DNA from: Promerops cafer
Taxonomy: Eukaryota > Chordata > Aves > Passeriformes > Nectariniidae
DNA length: 64,000 nt
Direction: 5' to 3'
NCBI GenBank assembly: GCA_013398275.1
Contig: VZSE01013522.1
Location: forward strand, 568,888-632,887
This document shows, one piece after another, positions 1 to 12,362 of the stretch. The notes beneath the pieces were generated by a model. That model did no database searches, was not told where the DNA came from, and saw only the letters and a program-made list of their open reading frames with translations. Numbering within the stretch: position 1 is the stretch's first letter; each line of letters starts with the position of its first letter. Position numbers and translations under genes: made by a program.

Positions 1-7
1 GTTGGGG

Positions 8-38
<31 letters not shown>
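8..38. repeat. poly-A homopolymer (31 A)
   Basis: An uninterrupted run of 31 adenines lies at the left edge of the window. No SINE or LINE body can be recognised in the few bases before it, so it may be a simple homopolymer or the tail of an element cut off by the window edge. Its exact length is prone to sequencing error. Confidence 0.95.
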
Positions 39-40
<2 letters not shown>

Positions 41-1122
41 AATAGAGTTGGCATTGTTTTATTTTATAGGGCGCAAATGGAAAGGAACTGAAAAAATGTT
101 ATAACTAGAATGTATTTACTGGTCAATGGTAAGTATTTTGAGGACACCAAGAAAGGCAATTTCCCTTCCGTCCTAAAGGTTGGGCTAGTCAGGGGTTATT
201 TGGAGGGGGCAGTGCAGTTGTGCTGAAATAATTCTGGCAGAAAACTCATTGTTCTGCGTTCACAATTACTGTAATATGCATCCTATTGCATTACTGATCA
301 AAAGGCAGGACAGTATGAAGGATTTCATGTAATCAGGCGATGAGAAAGGCTGCTGATTAGTTGGCTAATTCTGGCTCACAGGCTAAAACTTGATCACAGG
401 TTTTCTAACAGCAAATTAACGGTGAAGCCAAGGAAAAGTCAGAAGTTTCAGCTGGCAAGAGTTCATGGGACTCCTTTCTCCAGTTTTAATTCATAAGTAA
501 CTTTGTGTAGCTCAACTTCCAGGTTTGCAACTGAAATCTTACAAGCAAAAACTGAATGCCTTGTTTCACGGCTAGAAAAAAACTGCACGTTCCTTATGAG
601 AGCTGCAGTGACAGCAGCTTCAGGTGCTGGTCTGCAATTCTTGCTGAACTCTTTGCCCCACAATTTGCAGGTTGCATTTTGCCTGGTTTTTGGTACAATC
701 AATCTCATTACTTTAGAAAGCAATCAGAGATAAACAGATCTAAACTTCTAAAGAGGCACCCTCTTAAGAAAAGTGAAGGGGAGGAAACAAAAAGGCAGAA
801 ACCTCACCCTGAAAACTGTTATTCCATCTTTCAGGAAATTCCCATCCATTCCTTCACAAGAGAGCTCTTGGAATGTGCTACATCCAGCTGGAAAGGGGTG
901 GGAATGGTAACACTCAGGCTGGCTTGTGCTCACCTGGGCTGGTTTCTCCAAGCTGTGCCTCTGTGTCCTGCCTGCTTCCAAACTTGTTCTCCCAGAGAAC
1001 ATAAGCACATCTAGCCATGCTTCATGTCAAAAATCCTACAATTCAATTATTTCTCAGCCTGAGTTCCCAGAGCTTTTTCAAGGCTCTCCAAATTGGTCAA
1101 ATAATCTGGAACCAACCTAAAA
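39..1122. other. unique non-coding sequence, no gene seen
   Basis: The stretch has ordinary AT-leaning composition. Short frames on both strands (up to about 150 codons on the plus strand at 556-1014) overlap each other and contain no recognisable domain, so I treat them as chance frames. No repeat family was recognised. Confidence 0.6.
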
Positions 1123-1281
1123 GAGAAGCTGTGGCTGTCCCATCCCAGGCAGTGTTCAATGCCAGGTTAGATGGAGCTTGGAGCAACCTGGGATAGTGGA
1201 AGGTATCTCTGCCCATGGCACATATGGAGCAAGATTTATCTTTAAGGTCCCTTCCAAGTCAAACCATTCTATGATTCTATG
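1123..1281 (+). mobile_element. CR1 LINE 3' end, 5'-truncated, diverged
   Basis: This is the 3' terminal part of an avian CR1 retrotransposon in plus orientation. Visible landmarks in order are 'gctgtggctgtcccat', 'caggttagatggagcttgga', 'ctctgcccatggca', 'tttaaggtcccttccaa' and a terminal pair of ATTCTATG-like units ending at about 1281. No reverse transcriptase or ORF1 sequence remains, as is usual for the strongly 5'-truncated CR1 copies in bird genomes. Compared with the copy near 53.8 kb it has more substitutions and a disrupted middle, so it is older or belongs to another subfamily. It is not capable of movement. Confidence 0.93.
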
Positions 1282-1734
1282 AAAAAGCAGCCTGAAGCTA
1301 TTCAGGAACAAATAAAACCTCTGGAGTAGTATTTATGGCCTCTTAAGAGAAACCAAGAGCTGCCAATGGGATACACACAAGATGCTCCCACCCTCTGAAC
1401 CAGGTTCTTCCCACGTAGCCTGTATCACATCAGGAGAGGATAACGACGTCCTGTCCCAGGAGTCTGCACCAGCTGCAGGAGCAAACAACAAGTGAACCCA
1501 CTGCGCACAATGGATGAAGTGTGAAATTAGTTCTGTCATCTCCACACACAGCACAGTGAATCAGACCTTCCTGAGGGCTTCAGCAGATCAAAATTTCCAG
1601 TTGTTTAATTTGAGATCAAGGCAAGAGCGCACAGGATCCTGCCCCACTCCTCTCCTGCGTGTCGGGCTAAGAGGCCGAAATAAAAACGGGGCTAAACAAA
1701 CCTGCTGGGAGAAGAGATGAAGTCGTGGGGGGTG

Positions 1735-2350
1735 GAAAGAAATGACCACTTCACCTTTTGCTGCTTTTAGTGGATTCTAATTAGGAATCTGGCAGTGCCA
1801 CCCAGCCAGTGGGAAGCCCACATTATTAACGCTGGCATCAAAAGCAAGCCGACTGCAATCTGCAGGAGCGGCTGCCCAGCTGGCACAGCCTCCCCTCCGC
1901 TCTTGGCCGAAGCGCCACAACAGATGTCTGAAGGGTTGGTGTTTCTTTTCCTAGCCCTACCCCGCTTTGCATGACCTTATGCCAGAGATTACATGTACAA
2001 GTGCCAAGGTAAAGGTCCTTAATGGGTCAAAGAAACATCCTTAAGAGTCTATTTCTTTTAAACCTCTCTAATTTTAAATGGTACATCGAGGCTGTGAATG
2101 AGCATAGTCTTGTGGGGCACACAGAGAAGTATATAACCATTCAGCTGTAATTATAGTAATCTAGTATAGTCAGTGTGAAAAAACAATGGCCTTTCCTCTC
2201 GTTATTCTGAATCATTTGTAGATGTTCATGTTTTAATCATATTTTCCACATGAATCGATATGAGAGAGAGAACGACAGAGAGATAATTATGTGCGCTGAA
2301 CAAATATTCCACCTAACTGAGGTTGTGCTGGGAAGGGCTGCTGGTAATTA
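1735..2350. promoter_or_regulatory. candidate conserved non-coding (regulatory) block
   Basis: The stretch is free of simple repeats and transposon remnants and dense in transcription-factor-like words. These include 'ttctaattaggaatc' (homeodomain-type core), 'cattattaacgctggc', and a SOX-type 'aacaatgg' at 2182-2189. It contains no convincing reading frame. Such composition is typical of vertebrate conserved non-coding elements near developmental genes, but conservation cannot be judged from one sequence, so this call is inference. Confidence 0.3.
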
Positions 2351-3259
2351 ATGAAGTACTGCCACACGCTTGTCAAGTGCAAGCAGCTCTGTAAGGGCAA
2401 GCCATCATTTCAAATTGGGAGCTCACTGAGATTTAACAGAATTGGAAAGAAAATAATAAAGTTTGGTACCATCTCCTTCAGCACCATCTTCCGAGAGAGA
2501 GCAAAGGAGGTTTGCACATGGAATGCAAAAGGTGCCTGGTGTCTGCCTGTGCTGTGTGAATGCAAAGCACGGCCTTGGCTCATTTAGAGTGTGATCAAGG
2601 GGCACAATCTTCCCAGAGAGATGTGGAACTAAAGGAAAGTGTTACGATTGCATGGCTGAAACACTAAAAGTTTATTTCAACTCATTTCTCTGTCTCAGAA
2701 AGTCTCTTAACACCAAGGCAAACCTCTCAAGGTACTGAGTGGGATTTTTAAGGATCCATGATTAAGCAGAATCTTTGCAAGACCTCTGTTGGTATCAAAC
2801 CTGAGTAGGGGAAAAAAAACAAGCCCAAAAACCAAAACAGAAAAACATTTCTTTTTCATACTAGAGGAAAGCAGAGAAGCCACAGTCTGAACTCCCAAGC
2901 TCTCAAACAGCACCCCAAGTCGTGGGCTTTTCAACCCCTTCCTGTTAAATTCAACTTCCAGCATTCAAATGAGTGTTATAATCACTGCGGCGCAGCAGAC
3001 ATGGAGCTTGAATTATAATATACTACCAGCTCAGTGTGCCAAAAGCACTTCCCTCTCTCTCTTTCCACACCAGTTCTCTGATTTCTCAGCTTTTAAATAC
3101 CCTCTTGTTCTTTCTACGCACTCATTGTGCAACACAATTTATTTCTGCAACACATCGTTACAGCAAGGGAAGTGTGAGAAGAGGTGGGGACAGTAGACAC
3201 GCAGAGGTGTGAATGGGTGGTAACAAACTAAGTGCTATAGAGAGCCACCAGTCAACACC
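2351..3259. other. unique non-coding sequence, no gene seen
   Basis: Only short frames of under 90 codons occur here, on both strands, with no recognisable protein signature. A short CT-rich patch occurs near 3050-3065. No transposon was recognised. Confidence 0.55.
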
Positions 3260-3269
3260 ATGAGGTTTC

Positions 3270-3306
3270 AAAAGAAGGGGGAAAGGTGGGGAAAGAGAAA
3301 GAAATG
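3270..3306. repeat. purine-rich (GA) tract
   Basis: The plus strand is almost all purine over about 37 bases, with runs such as 'gaagggggaaaggtgggg'. Such tracts are low-complexity sequence and can adopt triplex-type structures. A chance 112-codon frame overlaps it and shows nothing protein-like. Confidence 0.7.
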
Positions 3307-3712
3307 TATCTTCATGTGCTTCCTAACTTCCGTGAATATTAGAGAGCCCCCGTGCCAAGGCAGATGCTGCATTACCGAGGCACAGTGCACTGTGTCAGCC
3401 ACAAAAACACAGACCTGTACACGTGCCAACATCAGCACTCCATCATCCGTCCCTCACAGTCTCTTTGTCTCTCTTTGCCTCTCTTCTTTCTGCAAAGCTT
3501 CTTTCTCCACAAGAAGGAAACAAATGGTTTACAAGAGGAGGAAAAGCCCCCGCCATTTCACACATGCATCCAAACCAGCATTCCCAGGCACAAGATAGAC
3601 ACTAAACAACCACAGGGAAAACCTCTTACATTTTTATATTACTGATATTTCTGAACCACTTTTTAGCATTATTTTTCCATCCAACACATTCAATAGCAAC
3701 ATGAATTTTACT

Positions 3713-3731
3713 GGGGGGGGGTGGGGTAGGG
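3713..3731 (+). repeat. G-run cluster, possible G-quadruplex
   Basis: Nine consecutive G are followed by T, four G, TA and three G, all within 19 bases. This satisfies the usual pattern of four G-runs of three or more with short loops, because the nine-G run can supply two runs. Whether it folds or has any role is unknown. Confidence 0.7.
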
Positions 3732-3984
3732 TGAGATTTGAAAGACCTCAAATCCACTCTTACCAACCATTTTAAAACCATTCAGGAGGAAAATGCAGCT
3801 CAATACAAAAGCTACAAATTCAGGGAAATGTTTGTACAGAAATAGTGCACCACCAGCCATCATTTGTGTGGGTGTGATGAAACTCTGCTCTTTGTGACTT
3901 TACTGAAACTACAGCTTCATCCTTACACCCCTCCAAAACCAGGAAAGGAAAACCTATAATGGATGAGGGAAGCAGACAAAGCAG

Positions 3985-4016
3985 AAAAAAAAAAGAAAAA
4001 AAAAAAAGAAAAAAAA
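3985..4016. repeat. A-rich low-complexity tract
   Basis: Poly-A is interrupted by two single G residues over 32 bases. No element body is recognisable upstream. Confidence 0.9.
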
Positions 4017-4020
4017 GCCT

Positions 4021-7000
4021 TAATATTATTCATTATATTAAATAAATATCACCCAACAGTCAATGCTAGACCTAATATTGTGCCACCTTCACCTCTCACT
4101 GCTTGTCAGACTAGGGAAACACTGCCACTCTGACAAGGCTGAATCCCAGTTACACGCCGTGCCCTGTGTTCCTCTGCACAAGGGAAAAAACAAAATGCAG
4201 AGAAGCCAGAAAAGAGGCTTTTAGCTGTGAATCAGGTCCTCAGTCCCCATGAGACAAACTGACCTGCAGTTGCTGGGCTGAGACACGGGAACACAAATTG
4301 GGAGGAAAATAACTGAAAGTAGCCAGGCAGGGATGAAGCATCACTGGCAAAAGAATGAACCCTTAAAATGTCCTGCACCTTCCAGCACAGGCACTTGTAC
4401 CCCACATTCCTTGCCTGGAGCTGCTGCAGCAGGTGCAAGAATGCCTTGGCAGTAAATGAGCAGCAAATGATAAAATCTCTTGTGCAGGAGACAAGGAACA
4501 GCACGCGGGGAGGAGGAGGGGAATTCATGGATGGGCAGCCTTTTCCTAAGGACTAATATCTCCACATCTGAGTGGCCCCATTCTTTCCAAGGGGGGCTTG
4601 TGAGCTTTAGGGGATCATAACTCACTCATAAGTATTTGAATTACAGATGAACTTGGGCCTTCATGCAAGCTTCCAGCCCCAGAAGCAACTTTTTTCTCCA
4701 CTTTGGATCCAGTACAGGAAATCACAAGTCTGTTTGGAAGTTAGGATAGTTCAAAGCAATTGGAGCTGATGGTTTCAAATGGTCTCAGCACTAACAGCCA
4801 GTTTGGGAATCACTTGCTTTTCAAAGAAACAAACCCAAAATTCTTCCTTGGGGACAGAATTTCACTTGAAGTCCTCATCTGGATATTGGCCAAATTAATA
4901 CAACATCAGCTGCACCTGATTCTTGACACAGCTTGGGGACCAACCTGCAGGAAACTGTTTCACACTGGGTGACCAGAACATGAAAATTAAATATAAGGAC
5001 TGATAGTTATTTTCTTTTTTTAAGGTGAAAAAACCACAAATATTTCTATATTATTTATCACATAATTTAATGAATAATGTCTCCTACTACCTAATGTTTA
5101 CAAGGTCATGAAAACCATAGTTTTTGTGTGTACTCCAAATCACAGTGGTCATGATCCCCTCATAACATCCAGCCACAGGTAAGGAGTCACCAGGGGCACA
5201 AGCATTAGCCATGAAACCCTGGAGTGTGAAGTGTCCAGAGACAAGAGATCTTGTCCTGTTCTGGGACATGAACAGCAGTCTTAGAATACAGAACAGAAAC
5301 AGGATGGATGAGAGAGAAACAAGGGAGAATGGTTTAAATAGGGTATAATTTTTATGCTCAGTTTGACAAACACACATCTCCAGTAAGACCAGGAGAAACT
5401 ACATCCACTGTTAACTGAAACCAAGGCCTGGATTCCCTAACAGAGTCATTTTCTGTGAGATTCTCCTTTAGGAGAACATCTACAGCTGTATCTACTTAGT
5501 TTTAGCCTCAGTGATGTCTACTGTCATCGTTCAACTACTTTATAAGTGGGTCACCCTTCAGAGAGAGCAGAAAATGCATTTCACACTGCCAGAACCACAG
5601 AGGGAACCACTTGCCTGTGTTTTGCACATTAGCAGTTTACTGCAATCACTGCAGAACATTTTAGTTTTCTGTCTACATTCTCTGTCCGTGCTGGGGAGGC
5701 TTCCCTCCCACCCCTGATATTCCTGTTGCTGCAGAACCACGAGCTTCTTTGCTCACCACTGTGCCTTCAACAGGTATTTTTTCTTAAATGTGTGAATTCT
5801 TCCTTTCCAACTGGGCCATCATCCAATCTTTACAGAACATACCTTACACAAGCAGGTGCTTCATATTGAGCACAGATGCCCAGAAACACACAAGCCGACA
5901 CATTTGGGTAAGAAACATTGCCAGCACAAGCTTCCTCATTAGGTTTCAGTTCCATCCTTAGCTAGCACTGCAGAAGTGAAGAAAACAGAATTTTTCATAG
6001 AGCCTCACAGCTCCTGTAGCAGCCAGAAGTGGTTATGACTGAATATGCATGGACAAAAAACAAACAAATCCGATCTATTAAAAATAAATAGTAGCCAAGT
6101 CCTGTTTTCAAAGAGGATTTCCTGGCAACAGGTTGTGGATGCCTTCCCTACCTAGCATTCAGTGGCAGCCTTACAAGAGCAGCACATATCTTTGATACAC
6201 ACGTGCAATATCACTCCTTTTCAAACTCTGATCTCTAGGAACGTACCTGTGCAGAGAAGGAAATGTGGGTGCACAGAGTTATTTGTACCTGCAAGCTGAG
6301 CAACAATCAGCTACAGCTCAGCCATCCGTGGCTTGAATACAAGGGCAGCTCTCTGAGTGCCAGAGATCAATTAGAAAACTCTGGCCAAACACAATTGGAA
6401 GCAGCACTGAGGCTCATGTGCATCCCCACACTGACAAGCTGGCATGTTCATCTCTGGGTGAGCCAAAGCCACATCACCCATTTGCACTACAACCATTTTT
6501 GGGTACTTGCAAAGATGACAGTGTGGCACTTGTGCAGTTTCAGAGTTCCAGGGAACCCATTCACACATCACATGCAGTTTCCCCTTCTGTGAGTAGTGCT
6601 GTAATAACAGCAGCCCTCAGTGTTGCTGTGGCACGCGGGAGAAGGAAGAGAGACCAGGTGGGTTTGTGGATGACTTAACTTTAAAAATAACATTTAAAAA
6701 AATATAATAACAATAATAGAAAAAAAAATCTTTCCACTGGCCCAGCCTCAGCACTCCTGGAATGTCTTATTTACTCTCACAAAGAGGAGGTGATGGGGGA
6801 TGTAGCTTCTCTCAGTCACTTTCTTATGCAGCTGGCGTGAGGCTGAAGAACTGAAACACACTCAATTAAATCTTGTAGTGTGGCTGTTTGGGGTGTTTTT
6901 TCCTCCCCCTCCTTTTTCCTTCTTTTCTCAATCCAAGATTCAGACAGGAAAGCAGCACCACTTTCCACTGAAGCCAGGGTGCTTTGGGAAACATCTCAAC

Positions 7001-8249
7001 TGGTTTTTAAATCACACTTCCAGGGTCTGGGAGAGCTTTCCAAAAAGTGCTCTGGCCCACCCACATCCAAACAGCAGAGACTCCAGAGGAGGCCTAGCCA
7101 GCCCCAGCCTCTTGCAGGACACATGTGGGTGTGGGCCTCTGAGTTTTGGACACTTGCTGAAAAAAAATTAAAAATAAAAAATAAGAAATAAATGGAAAGG
7201 GAACTTCAAAGGGAACTAGCTGAAGCACTTCAGAAATTAATCACGCCTGGTGGAAAAGATGATTAGTGGCTTCTTGTGCTCTGGTTTTAAAGCTATTGAT
7301 CTTGGACACAGGAAGGAGCTTTCATATTCTCCACAAGCCACAGATGGTCAAAAGGGTCCTGAGAGGAAAAGACAAAAAGAAACCACAGGGGAACTCCAGG
7401 CAGCACCAGAACTCAAGGTGTGTCCCAGGGATTCACTGAAAAGGATGCACTGGAAAATCAGACACAGCAGCAGCAGCTTTTGCTGGTTTTCCTTTCTCCC
7501 AGTTCCCTCAAAACATTATCTAAGACTTCTGCCTTTGAAGCAGGTAAGCTTCAAAAGTCATTTCCCAACACTTCAAATACACCACACCAGAAACACCAAA
7601 TAAAATAATTTGCCACAGCTTTGGTACTGTTTTCAGATCCACAGACTATGACTACATGGCTCACAAGCAGAAAGGTTGAATCAGAAACTGTAAGAGGAAA
7701 ACAGCAAGGCTTTTCATCTAAACCAAAGTTTGGTGATTGAAAGTAATGTAATATCTCTCTCTCATGCTCTCTGGCCAGTTTTATGGACTTTCTGAAAGCT
7801 AAACTTTCCACACAACAGACAATTATATCAGAAAATACAAACTATAATCCCTAAATTGCCTCCAGTGTAGTTGTGTGCAGGGTCAAGTTCTCTTCTGGGA
7901 AGCACTGTCCATTTTCCTCTCCAATCAAAGTAAAATTAGATGCATGAAATAACCAACATTTTTCCATAGCAAAAAAAGATACATATTCTTGCTCTTATTA
8001 TAGAAAAACACATATCTTTTAATGAAATTGCTGAGAAAAATTGAAATTGCATAAGGTAATAATATTATGACAAAGTAAACAGGCCAAAATTTCCCACCCA
8101 GGAGGTGGTGGTGTTACTCACAACAAATGTCTGGAGTGGGACTTACTGAGCTTCCCATTGTGGCAGGAAGAGGTGGGATCAGGTCCTGCTTCTCACATCA
8201 TTCAGAAATTCAGGTGCTGGCCATTCTTAATCATGAAATATATGATTTT
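4021..8249. other. unique non-coding sequence, no gene seen
   Basis: This is a long AT-leaning stretch with many short overlapping frames on both strands, all about 117 codons or fewer. AT-rich simple stretches occur at 6682-6730 and 7159-7195. A splice-donor-like 'gcaggtaagc' near 7540 is isolated, with no matching acceptor or coding context. I recognise no gene or repeat family. Confidence 0.55.
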
Positions 8250-8325
8250 ATATATATACACGTATACATATATGCATATATATATACACACACACACACA
8301 TATATATGTGTATGTATGTATGTAG
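8250..8325. repeat. compound TA / CA / TATG microsatellite
   Basis: Alternating purine-pyrimidine sequence runs from a (TA) stretch through an (AC) run at about 8285-8300, back to (TA), and into TATG units ending near 8325. A 115-codon frame across it is an artefact of the repeat. Confidence 0.95.
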
Positions 8326-9477
8326 GTTTAATACCTTTGTATTACCATACCCATCCTGGCCCAAATGAAAATTTGGGCAATTACATCTGTCTGTCTTCCA
8401 TTTGCCTTAAATTACCTCAGCTTTATGTACTCAGTTCTCTTGTGACAACAAGGAGCAATTGGAATGGAGAATAGAGAAACAAATAGCAGGTGTGTGGGTG
8501 AGGAGGGAAAATGGGGGTTGTTTGACTTGGCAAGTGTTCCCCCAACTAAGACTTAAGGCAGAGGCTCCAAAATGCCTTCATGGAAAATAAAGCATATTTA
8601 AACTCCAAGGAAGGAACAGTTCCTCTGATCAGAGCCCTCTGAAATCAGTTCAAATAGCTGAGGCAGCCTGGGAGCTCTTGATGACTGTATTAACATTTTG
8701 ACATTTCTTTGCACAGTCACTGGAACTACATTATTAGCAGGGATCTAACAGCCTTATGCTCCACTATGGAATAGTGGAGCAGGAGAGTGGAAAGAAAAAT
8801 AAAATCAAATCACTGTAGATGCTTTCCTATCCTTCTGACAGCAGCATTCTTCCCACAAGAACATGCCCCCCTAGAAGGAATTGTTTGAGAAAACCAAAAA
8901 ACACAAACTGCTACTGAATTTTTTTAAATATAAATAGGAAAATTTAAGAAAGCCATTTGTGTGCCATCCTACTGGTTATTTCAGAGACACGTCTTCCTAC
9001 TTCTAGTGCCAAGCAAAACATGAAAAACAAATCTATAGCCAGAATGCATTACCTGAAAAATTTTTTAGCTATTTGGAAGCAGACCAAGGGGGAAGAGAGA
9101 GAGGAGAAATGGAAAGGTAAGAGTTCCAGCCATCTCAAAGCACAGAACAAGTACATTGAAATACAGGGTGGCCACAGCACAGACTGGCCTAAAAGTCTCA
9201 CCTGGGCAACAGCGTGGAATTTTCCTGCAATGCATTCAAGATGCTCAGAGAAACTGGGCTGCAGCAAGCATAAAGCAAGTCCCTAATCACAACATGCATG
9301 ATTGGAAAGCACGAAACATCTCATTCTATTACCAAGCAGAGCTTGGAAAGTGTTTCTCATCAAAAAGTAAAATGAGTAAGGTTTGGCTACTTTACTGTAA
9401 AAATGTGATAATGTAGGTATAAAAAGAAAAATGGGCAAAGGAATTTTTTGCAGGCAGAGCAGTGCTGTCTGGAGGTG
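8326..9477. other. unique non-coding sequence, no gene seen
   Basis: Short frames occur on both strands (for example 109 codons at 8957-9286) without recognisable domains. A strong donor-like 'ggaaaggtaagag' near 9117 follows one frame, but no matching upstream exon could be argued. Nothing else stands out. Confidence 0.5.
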
Positions 9478-9560
9478 AGAGCAGGGAACCTGGGAGACCT
9501 AGAGCCTATTCCTGGTACTGCCACCTGCTCGTGCAGCACACCCAGCCTGGGCCTGGGCAC
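9478..9560 (+). mobile_element. ancient MIR/CORE-SINE-like remnant
   Basis: The stretch 'gggagacctagagcc' followed by 'tattcctggtactgccacct' matches the layout of the internal region of MIR-type SINEs, where a 'gagacctgggttc' motif precedes 'tcctggctctgccact'. The downstream part quickly becomes unrecognisable. This family was active before the amniote radiation, so heavy decay is expected. The assignment rests on remembered consensus layout. Confidence 0.5.
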
Positions 9561-9675
9561 CCTGCAGCTCGTGTCACCCGCCTGTCACGGGCTGTACAAC
9601 CACAGCCAACTACAGCCCCAGGGCACTGTCCCACTCCTGCAAGGAATAACCTTTTTAATAAGAAATTATTACCTC

Positions 9676-9689
9676 TCATGCTAGCATGA
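9676..9689. repeat. 14-bp perfect palindrome
   Basis: TCATGCTAGCATGA is its own reverse complement. It lies 11 bp before a 13-T run at 9701-9713. A palindrome of this size in 64 kb can occur by chance, and no function is assigned. Confidence 0.9.
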
Positions 9690-9700
9690 AGGTGTCCTAA

Positions 9701-9713
9701 TTTTTTTTTTTTT
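9701..9713. repeat. poly-T run
   Basis: Thirteen consecutive T residues form a simple homopolymer. Confidence 0.95.
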
Positions 9714-12109
9714 AATGGCAAAAAAGGTCCCATTATCACAATGTTTATTAATTTTATAGTGTTTTCAATGTTATAATTTAAGCTGAGTGATCCTTGCACT
9801 GTTTGCCCTTTCCCACGTGCTAGGAAATGCTTAGTGGGGTACCTGTTTTCTACTTCCAAAACCATTTCCTCCTCATGGCATCTTTTGGATTTCTGTACTT
9901 CTATAGGAGACAGCAAACAACAGCAAATCAGCTCTCAGTATTTCCAACACAAGATGCCAATTAACAATGCACTAATACACCAGCTTCCCCTAACCAGGGA
10001 ATAAAATGGTGACATATCCCCATGTGATCCAAGATCATGCCAGACCTTTCTAGTACAGCTGACATTTCCTTTCCTTCCTGATTGACACTGATTTTCTGCA
10101 ATCCTGTTCAAAGCACTTTTTGTAGCTCTCTGGTTTCACTCTCTATGGCACTGTATAAATTGATGTTATTTACATATTAATTACCCAGACTTAAACTGTT
10201 AAGGCTAGTCCAGAGTTAACAAGTGTCCCAATCCTGCTATCAGATCCTCTGTGTTGCTATCTCAGGTCAATGTGGCTTCAGGAGAAGTCAAGAAGGGGGA
10301 TCCAGTTGCCTGATGAGGAATGAAGTTCTCATCACTGAGATGGGAATGCTGGCATGGGACAAATGAGTAACTCTCAGGGGAGAAGTAGCACTGAGTGAGT
10401 ACCTCAGCCTCCTAATTTTCCTTGATCACAGCACTTTTGGTAAAGTATCTCTCAGCAAAGGCTTGAGACAATTAATTAGGAAGCACCCTGGAGTGTGAAC
10501 AACAGAGTATTACTGTCATTTGAAGTCAGTCTTTATTAATCTCTCCAACTTCTCTAAGGCAAGGTTACATAAACCAAGTTCTTCTATATTACACATATTT
10601 GCTTTGGGTCTTTCTTCTGCAGGGGGATAAGGCTTAAATGCTGAGGAATTTTGCAGTCTTTAAAACTCAGCTGTTAAATATCCCTTTACTAATAACTTAC
10701 CCCATTTTGCCATCTGAGCAAGCACTTCAAATGCTTTAGATAGGCTGCAGTGTAGGAATCAAAGAAGAAATATTGGGTCATTTTCCACGAAATTCTAATT
10801 TCATTTTGAAGCCCAGTAGGCATTACCAAACTGATGACAACAGAACTACACAGAGTTTGATGTTTAAAGCATCTGCAATGAAAAAGGCAGAAAAAGAAAG
10901 AGACTTTTAGACTGGATGTCTGAGCTTTTCATATGGATGGTTGACAAGCTGGGCTATAGGGTAAACCATAATGTGCCAAGCACCACAGAGCCTGGAGCCA
11001 AGAAAGGGATAATTTCAGGCAAGACCCAGTCTCTAAAGCCAAAACCACTGGCCTTTTCTCAGAAGGTTTGCTGTTCCCATCAGTGCCAGGATGAATTTTA
11101 ACTCATTATTGATCAAGGGAATTTTAAAATCAATTTTAATTAAATGAAAGATTTCTATCATGGCTTGTTCCATGTGGAAGTCACACAGACAACATATAAA
11201 TATATGGAGGCAGATCATGCAGAGTAGATTTGTAGCAGTTAGGTCCTAACCAGGCGAGAAAGAATCCAAAGTTACATCTGAAAGCAAATTTGTTGTAGTG
11301 AATTATCTACAGTACCTGTCTATTCCCCCTCTGTTTTTGCCTTTGCTATGGAATTTAGTCAAGATCTGTACTTTTTTTTTTTTTTTTTAACCAAAGGAAG
11401 CATTTTCATTAGGCTCTCTCTCAGATCCAAATAACTGGAAAAGGGTTAGGTCTGGGCAGGGTGATGAGGAGAGCCAGCCCTCAGCTGAGGCTCAGTCTCT
11501 ACAGTCAACACTTGTTCCACATCTCAAGCCACTCATGTTTCCAGGGCAGGCAGGTAACTAGATCTGCTGTGCAAGGTGCTACAGAAGGGATGGAAGCAAC
11601 AAAATCCACAAATGAAAAGACTGATCACCAGCTTCAGGTGACAAAGCAAACCCACATACTCCCTGCTGCCCTGGAGGGAGCCTGGGCAGGCAGGTCATGC
11701 CCCTGTCCCGTGGGGAGCCTTTGCTCCCCCACTGCCCTGGCTAAACTGGGCATTTACCCTCGGGGTGCCACAGTTCCCCCAGACTGCACCACAGAGGAGA
11801 ACAGGGTTTTCCCCTTGCTCCAGGTGCTGCTGTCTGACTGTGCTGCTCACAGAGAGGCTCTGAGGGACCCCCACAAAGTTAAGGGGCTCCAGGCTCTTAT
11901 AGCACTGTGCGAAGCTCAGAAAGCAAATCTGCAGCTTTCAACACCTGCTGACTTCTAAGGGCCCCGTTCCTCGTGCTCTGCCTCAGGCAGGAGGTCACCA
12001 CACTGCTCGGGCCATGGGCACAATGGGGACAAGTTCAACCCTCAAGCTCAACCTTGGGTTCAGCTGAGGCCCCAAAGTAAATCACTGGAGGTGACTTCAT
12101 CATGTACAG
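9714..12109. other. mostly unique non-coding sequence, no gene seen
   Basis: A poly-T run of 17 lies at 11372-11388. A GC-richer part at 11461-11958 leaves a 165-codon open frame on the plus strand, but it contains no recognisable domain, has few CpGs and shows no splice structure, so I treat it as chance. No transposon was recognised. Confidence 0.5.
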
Positions 12110-12274
12110 ACAATGCTGAACAGACTCACGAGACTCCTGTAACATTTACCACTAGCATAAGGCTTTGCACGGACTGCAGGCTTTGCAATTATTAATTCAT
12201 TAACGTTAATTCGTTAGTCATCATGCTGTCTGAGCAGCACAGTCTTATCCCACTTCTTTGTGTATGAAATCAAA
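12110..12274. promoter_or_regulatory. candidate regulatory block with ATTA cluster
   Basis: Within 12189-12218 there are several overlapping homeodomain-type ATTA/TTAAT cores, including the perfect 12-bp palindrome ATTAACGTTAAT at 12199-12210. The flanks are non-repetitive. This arrangement is compatible with a homeobox-bound enhancer, though AT-rich sequence also produces it by chance. Confidence 0.25.
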
Positions 12275-12362
12275 GGGCCAAAGGGTTAAATGACTTGCCA
12301 AAGGTCAAAGAGAAAAATCAATGGAAAAACTGGAATTAGAACCTAAAGATACCCAATTCCTT
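12275..12362 (-). mobile_element. ancient MIR/CORE-SINE-like remnant, reverse orientation
   Basis: The plus strand reads 'gggttaaatgacttgccaaa' then 'ggtcaaag', and later 'ctggaattagaacc'. The reverse complement of a MIR-type SINE reads 'ggttaagtgacttgcccaag', 'gtcac...' and 'ctgggattcgaacc' in that order and with similar spacing. The order and spacing of three blocks make chance unlikely. The copy is heavily diverged, and the element predates birds. Confidence 0.75.

Noticed and set aside
8250..8325. Functional cruciform or origin element
   Set aside because: The self-complementarity is a trivial consequence of the TA/CA microsatellite.
11461..11958. 165-codon plus-strand frame
   Set aside because: No recognisable domain, no splice or promoter context, and composition like its flanks. 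The length is within chance for a GC-richer patch.
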